Origin: CBDCWQ01 sp965223435
Lineage (GTDB): Bacteria; Myxococcota; Kuafuiibacteriia; Kuafuiibacteriales; Kuafuiibacteriaceae
DNA: 64,000 nt
NCBI GenBank assembly: GCA_965223435.1
Contig: CBDCWQ010000020.1
Location: 992,001-1,056,000, forward strand
Reading direction: 5' to 3'
A model generated the notes under the pieces. It ran no database searches. It was not told where the DNA came from and worked only from the letters and a program-made list of their open reading frames with translations. Below, one piece after another: positions 8,672 through 17,243 of the stretch; within the stretch, counting starts at the first letter, position 1, and each line of letters begins with the position of its first letter. The position numbers and the translations under genes are program-made.

Positions 8672-9628
8672 CTAGCATGATACCTCATTGAGGCCCTCTC
8701 GTAGACCCCGCTCGTAGTCGCAAAGGCGCCGAAGACCTTCCTTGACGCCCACGGTGGGTTTGTATCCCAGCTCCGTTTCTATTTTGGTGATCTTGGCAAC
8801 CGACTCTCGGATATCACCCTCCCGCGGCTTTGCGAAAGCCGGATCGAACGAGAAGCCCGTGATCTCTTGGAGCGCGCTGAGAAGGTCTAAAAGCGATGTC
8901 TTTTGGCCCAGGCCTACGTTGTAGGCTTCGCCGGGGGCTTTGTCCGATGTACCCGCAAGCATGTTTGCTTGAACGACGTTGTCGATAAACACAAAGTCCC
9001 GGTACTGATGACCATCGCCGAAAACCGTGGGCGACTTTCGGGAGAGCACCCGGTCGACAAAAACGCTGATCACACCTGAGTAGGGCGACCGCGGGTCTTG
9101 GCGAGGGCCAAAAACGTTAAAGTAGCGAAGCGCGACGCACTCGACGCCGTAGAGGCGGGTGGCCATCTTTGCGTAGTATTCCCCCATTATTTTTTCCGCT
9201 CCATACGGAGAAATGGGCACCGGAATCATGGATTCTTCTTTGGGGAGCTCTGGGGCGTCACCGTATACAGCCGCCGAGCTTGCGAACACGACCCTTTTGA
9301 CGCCATGGCGGCTCGCCGAGCGGATGACGTTGAGGGTCCCGCCGATGTTGACGTCCATCGTTTCTTCCGGGTGGTCGACCGAGTAGGGGACCGATACGAT
9401 AGCCGCCTGATGGTAGATGAGGTCGCACCCTTGGGCCGACGTCTTGAGGGCCAACTCGTCTCGAATGTCGCCTTCTAAGAAGGTGATATTGTCCCGAAAG
9501 CGCTCTATGTTTTCGATGCGCCCGGTAGAGAGGTTGTCGAGGATTCGAACCTCGTGTCCGTCTTCGAGCAGTCGTTGTGAAATGTGTGAACCGATGAACC
9601 CGGCGCCTCCGGTGACCAGTACTCTCAT
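8672..9628 (-). CDS. NAD-dependent epimerase/dehydratase (UDP-glucose 4-epimerase type)
   Basis: A 318-residue extended short-chain dehydrogenase. The Rossmann motif TGGAGFIGSH is at residues 6-15, followed by DNLSTG; the catalytic pair is in SPYGAEKIMGEYY (YxxxK), and the family signature ALRYFNVFGPRQDP follows. This is the arrangement of UDP-sugar 4-epimerases (GalE/WbpP group) that supply sugars for polysaccharide or O-antigen synthesis; substrate cannot be read from sequence. GGGAGG lies six bases before the ATG at 9628. It is the first gene of a probable operon with the TPR-DUF4388 gene. Confidence 0.9.
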   Translation of the reverse strand: MRVLVTGGAGFIGSHISQRLLEDGHEVRILDNLSTGRIENIERFRDNITFLEGDIRDELALKTSAQGCDLIYHQAAIVSVPYSVDHPEETMDVNIGGTLNVIRSASRHGVKRVVFASSAAVYGDAPELPKEESMIPVPISPYGAEKIMGEYYAKMATRLYGVECVALRYFNVFGPRQDPRSPYSGVISVFVDRVLSRKSPTVFGDGHQYRDFVFIDNVVQANMLAGTSDKAPGEAYNVGLGQKTSLLDLLSALQEITGFSFDPAFAKPREGDIRESVAKITKIETELGYKPTVGVKEGLRRLCDYERGLREGLNEVSC

Positions 9629-9748
9629 GGTGCCTCCCAGCTTTGCCCATGCTGTCGAGAGGTCGGCTGGGTGTCAACGCGGGTGGGGCAGAGGCTTGCG
9701 CCCCATCCGTAATTCAGGCAAGAGCACACGGATTGGGGGTAGGTTGAC

Positions 9749-9997
9749 GTGAACCCATCGAAGGCGTGCGCAGTCCTGGCGGCCACATCACGGGTGTGGG
9801 CCCTTTTTTGCCTCCTGGTGTTGGCGGGCTGTTCCGTTGTTCCGCAAAACCGGAGGCAGTATCTGTCCGATCCGACGATGCAGCTGACCGAGAACACCCT
9901 AGAGGCGGCGGCACGTCGTCAGCGTTTGACCTCCCGGGAGGGTGCGGGGGGCGGCGACGGCAATCCCGCTGGGGGGGGCTGTGCCTGCACAAACTGA
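9749..9997 (+). CDS. DUF4266 small lipoprotein
   Basis: An 82-residue protein starting at GTG (9749) with AGG five bases upstream. The signal peptide ends LLVLAGCS, a clear lipobox; the mature part begins VVPQNRRQYLSDPTMQ, the hallmark of DUF4266, and ends in a glycine-rich, cysteine-containing tail (GGGCACTN). DUF4266 lipoproteins are, from memory of such loci, usually encoded next to DUF3570 barrels and a thioredoxin-like protein, exactly the order seen here. Its role is not known. It overlaps the start of the DUF3570 gene. Confidence 0.85.
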   Translation: MNPSKACAVLAATSRVWALFCLLVLAGCSVVPQNRRQYLSDPTMQLTENTLEAAARRQRLTSREGAGGGDGNPAGGGCACTN

Positions 9998-11240
9998 ACC
10001 ACGGCCCAAAAGGCCGGCCGACTTGGGTAGGGCGGTGTGGACGATCATCGCCCTCGTCGGATTGATGGTCCCGGGGGCGTGGGCGCAAACCCAGGTGGCC
10101 GGCAGGTCTGCGGCGTTCGAGCCGGACGCGCGCTTGGGGGCGGACTTAGGCGAAGAAGACCCGACGGGCCTGGTGCTGGAGGCGCTTTCGTTTCGGTTTT
10201 CTTACATGGTTCAAGAGGGAAAGGGCTTTCAGTCTCAAGACGGTGCCTCAGGTGAGCCCGGCAACGAAGCGTTGACGGTCGTGCAGCCCATGGGCTCGGT
10301 GGTGTTTCGGCAAAGCCCCAGGGTCTCGCACCAAATCATTTTTCCCGTTGACCTGGTGACTTCGGCTTCGGCTGATGCCGTCGACGCCATTTCGCAGGCG
10401 TCGCGGGTCACAGAAGCCGGCAAGATAGACGTCACCACCACCTATGAGCCGAACGAAGAGCACGCGTGGACGGTTCGATACGGAAGCCACTTTGAAGAAA
10501 CGACTTTTTCGTTTTTCTTGGGTCTCGGTTTTCGAGCAAGCTTGGCCGATGACAACGCAACCTTGTCGTTGAGCGGGCTGGCCAACGTCGACCTTTTCGA
10601 TCGGTTGACGCACCGTGGATTTGATACCGGGGTGACCTCACGGGCGAGCTACAACGGCAATGTAGGTTTTACACAGATTCTTTCACCCACGACGATCGCG
10701 TCGGTTTCGTACGGATTGACCCTGCAGACTGGCACCCTCCAAACCACCTGGAACGCGGTTCCACTGGCCGGAACCGACCGTTTCGTGGACGAAAAATTTC
10801 CCAATACGCGTTTTCGCCATGCGGCGGCGATGCGTCTTGCTCAGCATGTACCGTGGAGCCGCTCGACCCTTAAAGCGGGTTATCGGTTTTACGTCGATAG
10901 CTTTGATTTACAAGCGCATACGGTGGATACGCAGTTTTATCAGTACCTTTTGCGGACGGTCTACGTTCGGGGATCTTACCGGTACCACACCCAAGACGGT
11001 GTCGACTTTTTCCACGAGCGTATCCCGGTCGACTTCGATCTGGAGGCGGCACGGACCAGCGACTCCGACCTGGCGCCTTTGCATGCCCACGAATTTGGCC
11101 TCAAATTGGTGTTCTTACTGAATCCTGCGCGATCTGCCCAGGTCGGGTCGGAGACCTTTGATATTTCTTATCTTCGCTACCAGCGCAGCAACGATTTGCA
11201 TATGGATGTGTTCTCCTTGGGGTGGGGGGGCACATTCTGA
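9981..11240 (+). CDS. DUF3570 predicted outer-membrane barrel protein
   Basis: About 419 residues: positive N-terminus, hydrophobic signal segment ending PGAWAQ, then long alternating beta-strand sequence with many Tyr and Phe residues and a terminal strand typical of an outer-membrane barrel. Motifs such as LEALSFRFSYMVQEG and MRLAQHVPWSRSTLKAGYRFY match the DUF3570 pattern, and it follows a DUF4266 gene as expected. The start is uncertain: GTG 9981 (chosen, GGGG just upstream) or GTG 9942, both inside the preceding gene. It likely works with the DUF4266 lipoprotein and the thioredoxin-like protein downstream. Confidence 0.8.
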   Translation: MPAQTEPRPKRPADLGRAVWTIIALVGLMVPGAWAQTQVAGRSAAFEPDARLGADLGEEDPTGLVLEALSFRFSYMVQEGKGFQSQDGASGEPGNEALTVVQPMGSVVFRQSPRVSHQIIFPVDLVTSASADAVDAISQASRVTEAGKIDVTTTYEPNEEHAWTVRYGSHFEETTFSFFLGLGFRASLADDNATLSLSGLANVDLFDRLTHRGFDTGVTSRASYNGNVGFTQILSPTTIASVSYGLTLQTGTLQTTWNAVPLAGTDRFVDEKFPNTRFRHAAAMRLAQHVPWSRSTLKAGYRFYVDSFDLQAHTVDTQFYQYLLRTVYVRGSYRYHTQDGVDFFHERIPVDFDLEAARTSDSDLAPLHAHEFGLKLVFLLNPARSAQVGSETFDISYLRYQRSNDLHMDVFSLGWGGTF

Positions 11241-11725
11241 GGCGTTCATCGGTGGCTGGGGTCATTGCCTTGGGGTTGGTATCCGGTGCTCTCGCCTGTC
11301 GGGCTCTCCCGGTGGGTTCGGTGGGCTCGGTGGAGCCCATTCCCATTGCCCAGAATCAGCCTCCCTACCGCGCTTGGATACGCGGTCGGGCCGCCGTGGT
11401 GGACTTGTGGGCGGCCTGGTGTGCGCCCTGTGTACGGGCCATTCCGGCTCTCAGGCGCCTATCCGAAAACCATGACCCCAAGACCCTGGTGGTGGTCGGA
11501 GTCAACGTCGGCGAATCCCAAGAAGACGTGCAACGTTTCGTCCGCGAGGCGCAGGTCGGCTACGCGGTGTATCGCGACCCCGATTTTCGGTTTGCCGACA
11601 GTCTGGGTGAGACCCAGATCCCTAGGATTTTGCTGTTGGATGGCACGGGTCGGGTGGTCGCCCGCGCCAACGGGCTCGACCCCGCATTTTTGACAAAAAT
11701 CGAGGAAATCCTCGTTAAACCCTGA
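11222..11725 (+). CDS. TlpA-type thioredoxin-like protein, membrane-anchored or lipoprotein
   Basis: A 167-residue periplasmic redox protein. A hydrophobic leader (VAGVIALGLVSGALAC) ends in a lipobox-like LAC. The thioredoxin fold contains VVDLWAAWCAPC, i.e. the CxxC active site (WCAPC), then the cis-proline region TQIPRILLLD. Such proteins reduce or isomerise disulfides in extracytoplasmic proteins. It starts at GTG 11222 inside the end of the DUF3570 gene, so the DUF4266, DUF3570 and thioredoxin genes are overlapped in series and probably cotranslated. GTG 11252 is an alternative start but would remove the positive n-region. Confidence 0.85.
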   Translation: MGGHILRRSSVAGVIALGLVSGALACRALPVGSVGSVEPIPIAQNQPPYRAWIRGRAAVVDLWAAWCAPCVRAIPALRRLSENHDPKTLVVVGVNVGESQEDVQRFVREAQVGYAVYRDPDFRFADSLGETQIPRILLLDGTGRVVARANGLDPAFLTKIEEILVKP

Positions 11726-11852
11726 GGAATCATAGGGAGGTCTAGGGCTTACACCTTATCGTGGCGTCCACGGGCGTGACGGGTGTCACCTGGCCGACTG
11801 ATCGCGCTTGTTGTTCGTTCTGCGTGCTCTACAATCCATAGTAGGATGATTC

Positions 11853-13043
11853 ATGCGCGAGCCCACTGACTCGTTGCGCTTCACTGCGCCCCTTGCTTTT
11901 CTTCTGAGCTGCCTGTGTTTTACCCCGAGTGGTCTGGCGTCGGTCCCTCTGGGCAAGGCCCCCAGGTTCACCCCTGACAAGAGTGTTCAACTCAAGCTCC
12001 GGCGCGGACAAATGGGCACGTACCAGCGGCGTCCGAGTGCCTCCAACGTGGCCTACGACGCGCGTTTTGGCCTCGATGCCAAGACCGATTTTCCGGTCCC
12101 TCCCCGCGGCTACAAAACCGAGCCTGGCTCCCACCGCATTTCCTATGTGCGGCTCAAGAAGGGCTTCGTGGGGGTCTATATGATGCTCCTCAGCGATCTT
12201 CGGGACTACGAGAAGATTTCGTTTTGGGTGAAGGCCGCGCGTCCGGGCCTGTCCTTTGAGATTGGGCTCAACGATGTGGATGCTCAGCTTCGCGGAGAAT
12301 CAAGAAAAGTTGGCTCGGTTCGAAGATATTTGCCCGAAGGCCTGACCACCAAATGGCAGAGGGTCGATGTTCCTCTCAAGGATTTTCGAGGGATTGATTT
12401 GGCTCGGGTGATTTCGTTGGATCTTTTGTTCAGCGAGCAGGGTACGGGCAAGTTTTGGCTCGATGAGCTTCGGTTTCACAAAAAGGGTGAGATCTTGCCC
12501 GCAGCCCATGCGGCCAAAAAGGGGCCGCTTTTGCTCGATGACTTCGATCACAGCGATCTCAACCTGATGGGCCAGCGTTCCGCTGTGTTTAAACGCTTGC
12601 CATCTACGTGCTCCGTGAAGCGGGTCAAAAAATCGGTTTACGGGTCGCGCGGACGAAGTCTTCAGGTTCGATTCGATAAGAGGATGGATGGGTGGTGTGG
12701 GTACTACTCGCTCCTCAACGCCCAGGGGGGGGCAGTGAAGGACCTTTCTCGTTTCGGTTCCTTGTCGTTTATGGTGCGGAGCGAAAAAGGGGGTGAGGAC
12801 TTTGAGGTGGGTCTCGCTGACGAAATGCTTCAGTTGGCCGGTGACTCGGTCAAGGCTGGACAACTTGCGGAGTTCCTCCCAGGCGGTGTCACCCAGGCCT
12901 GGAAGGAAGTGGTCATTCCCTTCGACGCATTTTTGAAACGGGGCGACTTGGACTTCAAGCGGATGGGCTCTTTTGTGCTCAACTTCAATCGAACCGGAAG
13001 CGGAACCATATTCTTGGACAACATTCGTTTCCTCCCCCGCTAG
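11853..13043 (+). CDS. Secreted protein with two galactose-binding-like (CBM/CIA30-type) modules
   Basis: A 396-residue secreted protein: signal peptide (LAFLLSCLCFTPSGLA), then two related modules, about 30-205 and 220-395. Each has the pattern SLSFWVKAA...FEIGLND, LPEGLTTKWQRVDVPL and a closing GTGKFWLDELRF/GTIFLDNIRF strand, as in jelly-roll carbohydrate-binding domains of the CBM11/CIA30 type. No catalytic domain is present, so it may bind polysaccharide at the cell surface. ATG 11853 has AGGA at about nine bases. It is followed 82 bases later by the PilZ gene. Confidence 0.75.
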   Translation: MREPTDSLRFTAPLAFLLSCLCFTPSGLASVPLGKAPRFTPDKSVQLKLRRGQMGTYQRRPSASNVAYDARFGLDAKTDFPVPPRGYKTEPGSHRISYVRLKKGFVGVYMMLLSDLRDYEKISFWVKAARPGLSFEIGLNDVDAQLRGESRKVGSVRRYLPEGLTTKWQRVDVPLKDFRGIDLARVISLDLLFSEQGTGKFWLDELRFHKKGEILPAAHAAKKGPLLLDDFDHSDLNLMGQRSAVFKRLPSTCSVKRVKKSVYGSRGRSLQVRFDKRMDGWCGYYSLLNAQGGAVKDLSRFGSLSFMVRSEKGGEDFEVGLADEMLQLAGDSVKAGQLAEFLPGGVTQAWKEVVIPFDAFLKRGDLDFKRMGSFVLNFNRTGSGTIFLDNIRFLPR

Positions 13044-13125
13044 GTCCGCAACGCCGCGCATACGCGGTGACACACGCGCACAGGCTGTTTTTCGCCGGCC
13101 TTGTGATATCCTGTGGGCGCTTTTC

Positions 13126-14034
13126 GTGGACAATCTTAGACAACATCATCGATACCCGCACTCCGTCCGAGTCTTGGTTGAATCCGATGGCTCCCAGGCT
13201 CCGACACCTCAACTGGTGTGGACTGAAGATATTTCAGTCGGTGGGCTTTTTGTGTGTTTGGACTCGCCGCTCGCGCCTGGGGCGCCGGTCTCGCTCGATT
13301 TGTATTTACCGACCGGTCAAAAAGAGAAGCTGAAAGCGACAGTGGTCCACACCCGCGACCAAGGGGACGCCGGCGGGGCAAAACAGGGCGTGGGTTTACA
13401 GTTTGTCGGTCTTTCCGACGAACAGAGCGCCTCGATTTCGTCGTATCTAGAAACGTTGCCCAAAGTGGCATCGGAAGACAATGATCTTCTGCGTGGTACG
13501 ACGACCTGGGACCTGGCCTACGAAGTTGCGCGGCCTTTCCTCGAAGCCTATGCCCGTGGCGATATCTACGGAGCGCTCGACCTATCTCCATCGGCCCAAG
13601 CGTGGCAGATCAAAGAGAGGGTCAAAGAGCTTTCCCAGCTTTTGTCGTATATGCCCACCCGCAACTCGCTCGGGGCGGTTCAAGTCATGACGGCGGCACA
13701 AATCTTGAAGTATCAAGCAACGTTTTGGGCGGACCCCGAAAGCCGCGTACGCTACGATTTTGCCCATGGTTTTGTTCGTGCGGAGGACCGCATTGAGGCG
13801 GCCAAAAGTTCCGAAGCTGGCCTTGAATCCCTTAGGCGAATATGGGCGGAAGTATTTCCAGAGCACGTTCAAGAGGCGGCCTCACATGAGGGGTATGCAA
13901 GAACGTTTGCTTCGAACAGTCTTTATGGTGAGGCGCTTAGAGCGTTGAGCCAGGCGCTTGAACTGGATCCTTTCCATGACGAGTATCTGGCCCTTCAGAT
14001 GGAGTGGCGGTTCAAGCTTGAGTGTGAGCCCTGA
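13126..14034 (+). CDS. PilZ-domain protein with J-domain-like C-terminal region
   Basis: About 302 residues. The N-terminal PilZ-type domain has the RYPHSVRVLVE opening, EDISVGGLFV strand and the GVGLQFVGLSDEQ end; PilZ proteins commonly bind cyclic-di-GMP, though the first-motif RxxxR is only partly matched. The C-terminal half contains GDIYGALDLSPSAQAWQIKE and then DPESRVRYDFAH, resembling a degenerate DnaJ J-domain lacking the HPD triad, and ends in a TPR-like helix pair. Start chosen at GTG 13126, giving a protein starting directly at the PilZ domain; longer starts exist up to 12973 but read through the preceding gene. Confidence 0.7.
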   Translation: MDNLRQHHRYPHSVRVLVESDGSQAPTPQLVWTEDISVGGLFVCLDSPLAPGAPVSLDLYLPTGQKEKLKATVVHTRDQGDAGGAKQGVGLQFVGLSDEQSASISSYLETLPKVASEDNDLLRGTTTWDLAYEVARPFLEAYARGDIYGALDLSPSAQAWQIKERVKELSQLLSYMPTRNSLGAVQVMTAAQILKYQATFWADPESRVRYDFAHGFVRAEDRIEAAKSSEAGLESLRRIWAEVFPEHVQEAASHEGYARTFASNSLYGEALRALSQALELDPFHDEYLALQMEWRFKLECEP

Positions 14035-14201
14035 GTTTCGAGGGGCAAGCGGCAGCAAAACGACAAGTCGGACAAGGAAGGTTTTGCCCCGTCCCTGTAG
14101 GGCGACCGGCGGACCCAACCCCAAGACTGAAAGCACGGAGCGCACCGGACCCGTGGCGGTGTACCCGCTGGGGGGCATCTTGTATTCTTTTGACTGCGCG
14201 T

Positions 14202-17200
14202 ATGCCTGTGCGGGAACAGACGTCAACCCTCTGTGAGGTCGCGCCGAGCTCATCGGCCCAGGACCGTCCGGCGGACGAATTGTCCGCTGGTCGAGCGGTA
14301 GGGGAGTACAAGGTGGTTTCCAAGGTCGCCGAAGGCGGCATGGGTACCGTGTACCGGGCGGCTCACCCGGTCATTGGCAAGGATGCTGCGGTCAAGGTCC
14401 TCTCTAGAAACCTAAGTGATCGCGCCGGAATCCTACGTCGATTTGTGGATGAAGCTCGGGCGGTCAACAAGATTCGCCATCCCAATATCGTAGATATCTT
14501 TGCCTTTGGCGCTTTGGAAGATGGGCGCAGCTATTTCGTGATGGAGTGGCTGACGGGCCGAACCCTGGAGGACGAGATCTATGGGCGTCGTCTATCTGTT
14601 GGGGATGCGGTCGAGATCTTGGATCAACTTTGTGACGCTCTTGAGGCTGCCCACCAGAAGAACATCATCCATCGAGACATCAAGCCCGCCAATGTGTTCC
14701 TGGTTGATGACCGAAACACGCTGTTTGTGAAGCTCTTGGACTTCGGAATTGCAAAATTGGGTTTTGAGCTCGATGGCTCCGAAGAAGGGGCGGTCATGGG
14801 CACGCCAGCGTATATTTCTCCGGAGCAGCTTGGCGGTGAGGATGTGGGGTCTGAGGCCGATGTGTATTCCCTGGGGGTTATGGCTTATGAAATGTTTGCG
14901 GGACGCATGCCTTTTCTTGCGGACGATCCCCGCTCCTTTCTTATTCAACACGTCAAAAAGGCGCCAGCAAGCCCGAGGACGTTTGCCACCGACTTGCCTG
15001 AGGCCATCGAAGACATGCTGCTTGGGATGCTTAAGAAGGATCCGAGCGAGCGCCCATCATTGGCTAGGGTTAGAAAGATCCTTGACGAACTGAGACGTGC
15101 AGAAAAGCTTAGATCTAGGGCGCCATTGCCTACGGACAGTGCCGGCCCGCCTCGGCCCATTTTGCGAAGACATTTTACCCAAGTTGCCCACCTGTCTCAC
15201 GTCGTCGTCTCCGAACTGTCCCGAGGCGTTGCGTGGGTAGAGGCCTCGGGGCATGCGCCCATGGTGGATACGCCGGTGGAGGTCCGCTTTGAGGTGCCCC
15301 GCTATGGCGTTTGCTTGAAGTTCGGGGGACTGGTGAGCCGGCACTTTGGTTCAGCAGACGGCCGGACGTTGATACGGTACGACAACGTTCCCAAAGAGAG
15401 GCTTGAACGTGTATTTGCGGCGCTGGCCGATGCGGGTAGAGCGGGTGTTTCTCCATCTTCCCAAACAAACGAGGCGGTTTGGGAGTATGTGAGCGCGCCG
15501 GTGTCGCTTGCGGCCTCAGCCTCCGGCATCCAGTCGCAAACGAGTCGCCACGAAACCTTGGATGCGCTTCGTTCCCGGGATGGGCGGCCTCTGAAGGCCA
15601 AGAAGGCCCAGCGAGCGGTTTTGGGTCTTTGGGTCAAGGTGTTGGCGGTGATGTTGCTGGTGACCTTGGCGGCGGTGGCCAGTGTTGCCGTCAAGACGCT
15701 GGTCCACGCCAAGCGAGACCGGGGTTTTTATGCACACGGGTTGGCGGTGAGAAGTGCTCAACTTATGGCGAAGGCCTTCGAAGCCCGCGTATCAGGTTGG
15801 CACGATCGTCTGAGGTTGATCGTGGGCGCGCGCAATACGCTGGAAGTGGCCAAGGGGGCATTTTCCAGTATTGAGCAGTGTGAAAAGCCCGCCCGAACGT
15901 CGCGTTTCGTGTGTCGGGCGCCGATGGTGGGTACGGGACTCGACGAACCCTTGAGGGCGATGGCCCTCAAAAAGGCAAGTTCTCAGGGGTACACGGCATT
16001 GGTCCCCAATCTGGGGGTCCTGCTAAGCGCCCGGCTTGGCCGCCGCGTGGCCATCGGCCTGGTTCCGGCACACAAGCTCTTTGATAGCCGCACGATGCCC
16101 GAGGAGCTTCACGTTTCGCTGATCGACAACAAAGGTCAGACGCTCGAGGTCAACGGGACCGAGGGCGGTACGAAGTCTGTGGATCAAGGGTCCCCCTTGG
16201 GTCTAGATGCGCTCCTTCGAACCGCGGGTGTGCTTGGGGCAGATCCGCCTACCGAGGAACGGGCCCGTGCGGGAGACTTCGAGGTGCTTGTTTCGTTGCC
16301 CGGGGATTTGTCCCTAAAATCGGTCCGTGCGTTGGCCGGGCAGGTTCTGCGGGCGTTTTTTGTGGTGGCCATGTTGGCACTTTTGGCTTCGGTGCTTTTC
16401 GCGCGCAGCCTGACCCGCAGGCTGCGCGAGCTGAATACCCAGGCGGCACGGGTCGCCGAGGGCAACTTTGAGGCCCTGAAAGTCGTCGGTGGGCGTGATG
16501 AAGTGGGGCAGCTGGCTCGCTCTCTTGACTCTATGGCATCGTCGCTCAGGAAGCGTGACGAAGATGTGCTTCGCATTCAGCAGCGTATCAGCGAAGATGA
16601 GTCCGAGACGCTCCAGCGGCAGATGTCAGAACGCCTGGAAACCGATTTGGCATCGATGCTCCAGAGCATTCAGGCGGTGACGAGTGAACCCATCGACCAC
16701 AATCGGCCTATGGAAGACTTGCGGGATCGTCAGGCTCGCTTGCTGAACCTTTCGACGGGGGCGGTGAGCTCTCTTCAACAGGCCTTAGCCATCGCCTCGA
16801 TGTCGAGTCGGCGTCTAGATTTTGCATCGACGGTGCGCGAGGCCATCGCCTACGCGCGCTCGCAGCTCTACGCCCAAGGGGTCTCGATTCACTTTGATGC
16901 CCCGAACGCGGTTTTGTTTCCACGCTTGGATGCTCGGGAGAGCGAAATTCGAGCCGCCGTGCAGCACTTGGTGAGTCATGGGGTGCAGATGAGCAAGGCC
17001 CGCGAGGTGTTGGTCAGTGTTTTGCACGAGGACGCGTATCTGGTGTTGTCGGTGCGGTACCTCGGTGGCGGCGCGAGCAAGGAGATCATTCAGGAGACCT
17101 TGAAGGACATCACTTCTATTCTCGATGCCCACGATGCCAGGGCCGAAGTCACCCGAGAGGCCGACGAGTTAGGGCTTCGCTTGGCGTTTCCCGTCGGAGT

Positions 17201-17243
17201 GCCGGGTCAACATGCGGAGAAGCGGATTCGTGCCGAGGCCTGA
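14202..17243 (+). CDS. Fused serine/threonine kinase, PilZ, transmembrane sensor, HAMP and histidine-kinase-like protein
   Basis: About 1013 residues. A full Hanks kinase domain spans about 35-295: GxGxxG loop (AEGGMGTVY), Lys65, HRDIKPANV with Asp159, and DFG Asp180. A PilZ-type domain follows (about 325-415). Then come one transmembrane helix, an extracytoplasmic sensor region with two cysteines, a second helix, a HAMP linker (NTQAARVAEGNFEALKVVGGRDEVGQL), a coiled-coil and a C-terminal region shaped like a histidine-kinase dimerisation/HATPase domain but without clear N and G boxes. A phosphorylatable histidine is not evident. It could couple an extracytoplasmic signal to a cytoplasmic Ser/Thr kinase. 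ATG 14202 chosen over TTG 14190. The FecR gene starts inside its 3' end. Confidence 0.9.
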   Translation: MPVREQTSTLCEVAPSSSAQDRPADELSAGRAVGEYKVVSKVAEGGMGTVYRAAHPVIGKDAAVKVLSRNLSDRAGILRRFVDEARAVNKIRHPNIVDIFAFGALEDGRSYFVMEWLTGRTLEDEIYGRRLSVGDAVEILDQLCDALEAAHQKNIIHRDIKPANVFLVDDRNTLFVKLLDFGIAKLGFELDGSEEGAVMGTPAYISPEQLGGEDVGSEADVYSLGVMAYEMFAGRMPFLADDPRSFLIQHVKKAPASPRTFATDLPEAIEDMLLGMLKKDPSERPSLARVRKILDELRRAEKLRSRAPLPTDSAGPPRPILRRHFTQVAHLSHVVVSELSRGVAWVEASGHAPMVDTPVEVRFEVPRYGVCLKFGGLVSRHFGSADGRTLIRYDNVPKERLERVFAALADAGRAGVSPSSQTNEAVWEYVSAPVSLAASASGIQSQTSRHETLDALRSRDGRPLKAKKAQRAVLGLWVKVLAVMLLVTLAAVASVAVKTLVHAKRDRGFYAHGLAVRSAQLMAKAFEARVSGWHDRLRLIVGARNTLEVAKGAFSSIEQCEKPARTSRFVCRAPMVGTGLDEPLRAMALKKASSQGYTALVPNLGVLLSARLGRRVAIGLVPAHKLFDSRTMPEELHVSLIDNKGQTLEVNGTEGGTKSVDQGSPLGLDALLRTAGVLGADPPTEERARAGDFEVLVSLPGDLSLKSVRALAGQVLRAFFVVAMLALLASVLFARSLTRRLRELNTQAARVAEGNFEALKVVGGRDEVGQLARSLDSMASSLRKRDEDVLRIQQRISEDESETLQRQMSERLETDLASMLQSIQAVTSEPIDHNRPMEDLRDRQARLLNLSTGAVSSLQQALAIASMSSRRLDFASTVREAIAYARSQLYAQGVSIHFDAPNAVLFPRLDARESEIRAAVQHLVSHGVQMSKAREVLVSVLHEDAYLVLSVRYLGGGASKEIIQETLKDITSILDAHDARAEVTREADELGLRLAFPVGVPGQHAEKRIRAEA

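Noticed and set aside
9536..9560. GGATTCGAACCTCG resembles a tRNA T-arm
   Set aside because: It lies inside the epimerase coding sequence and no acceptor stem, anticodon arm or CCA-like end is found around it.
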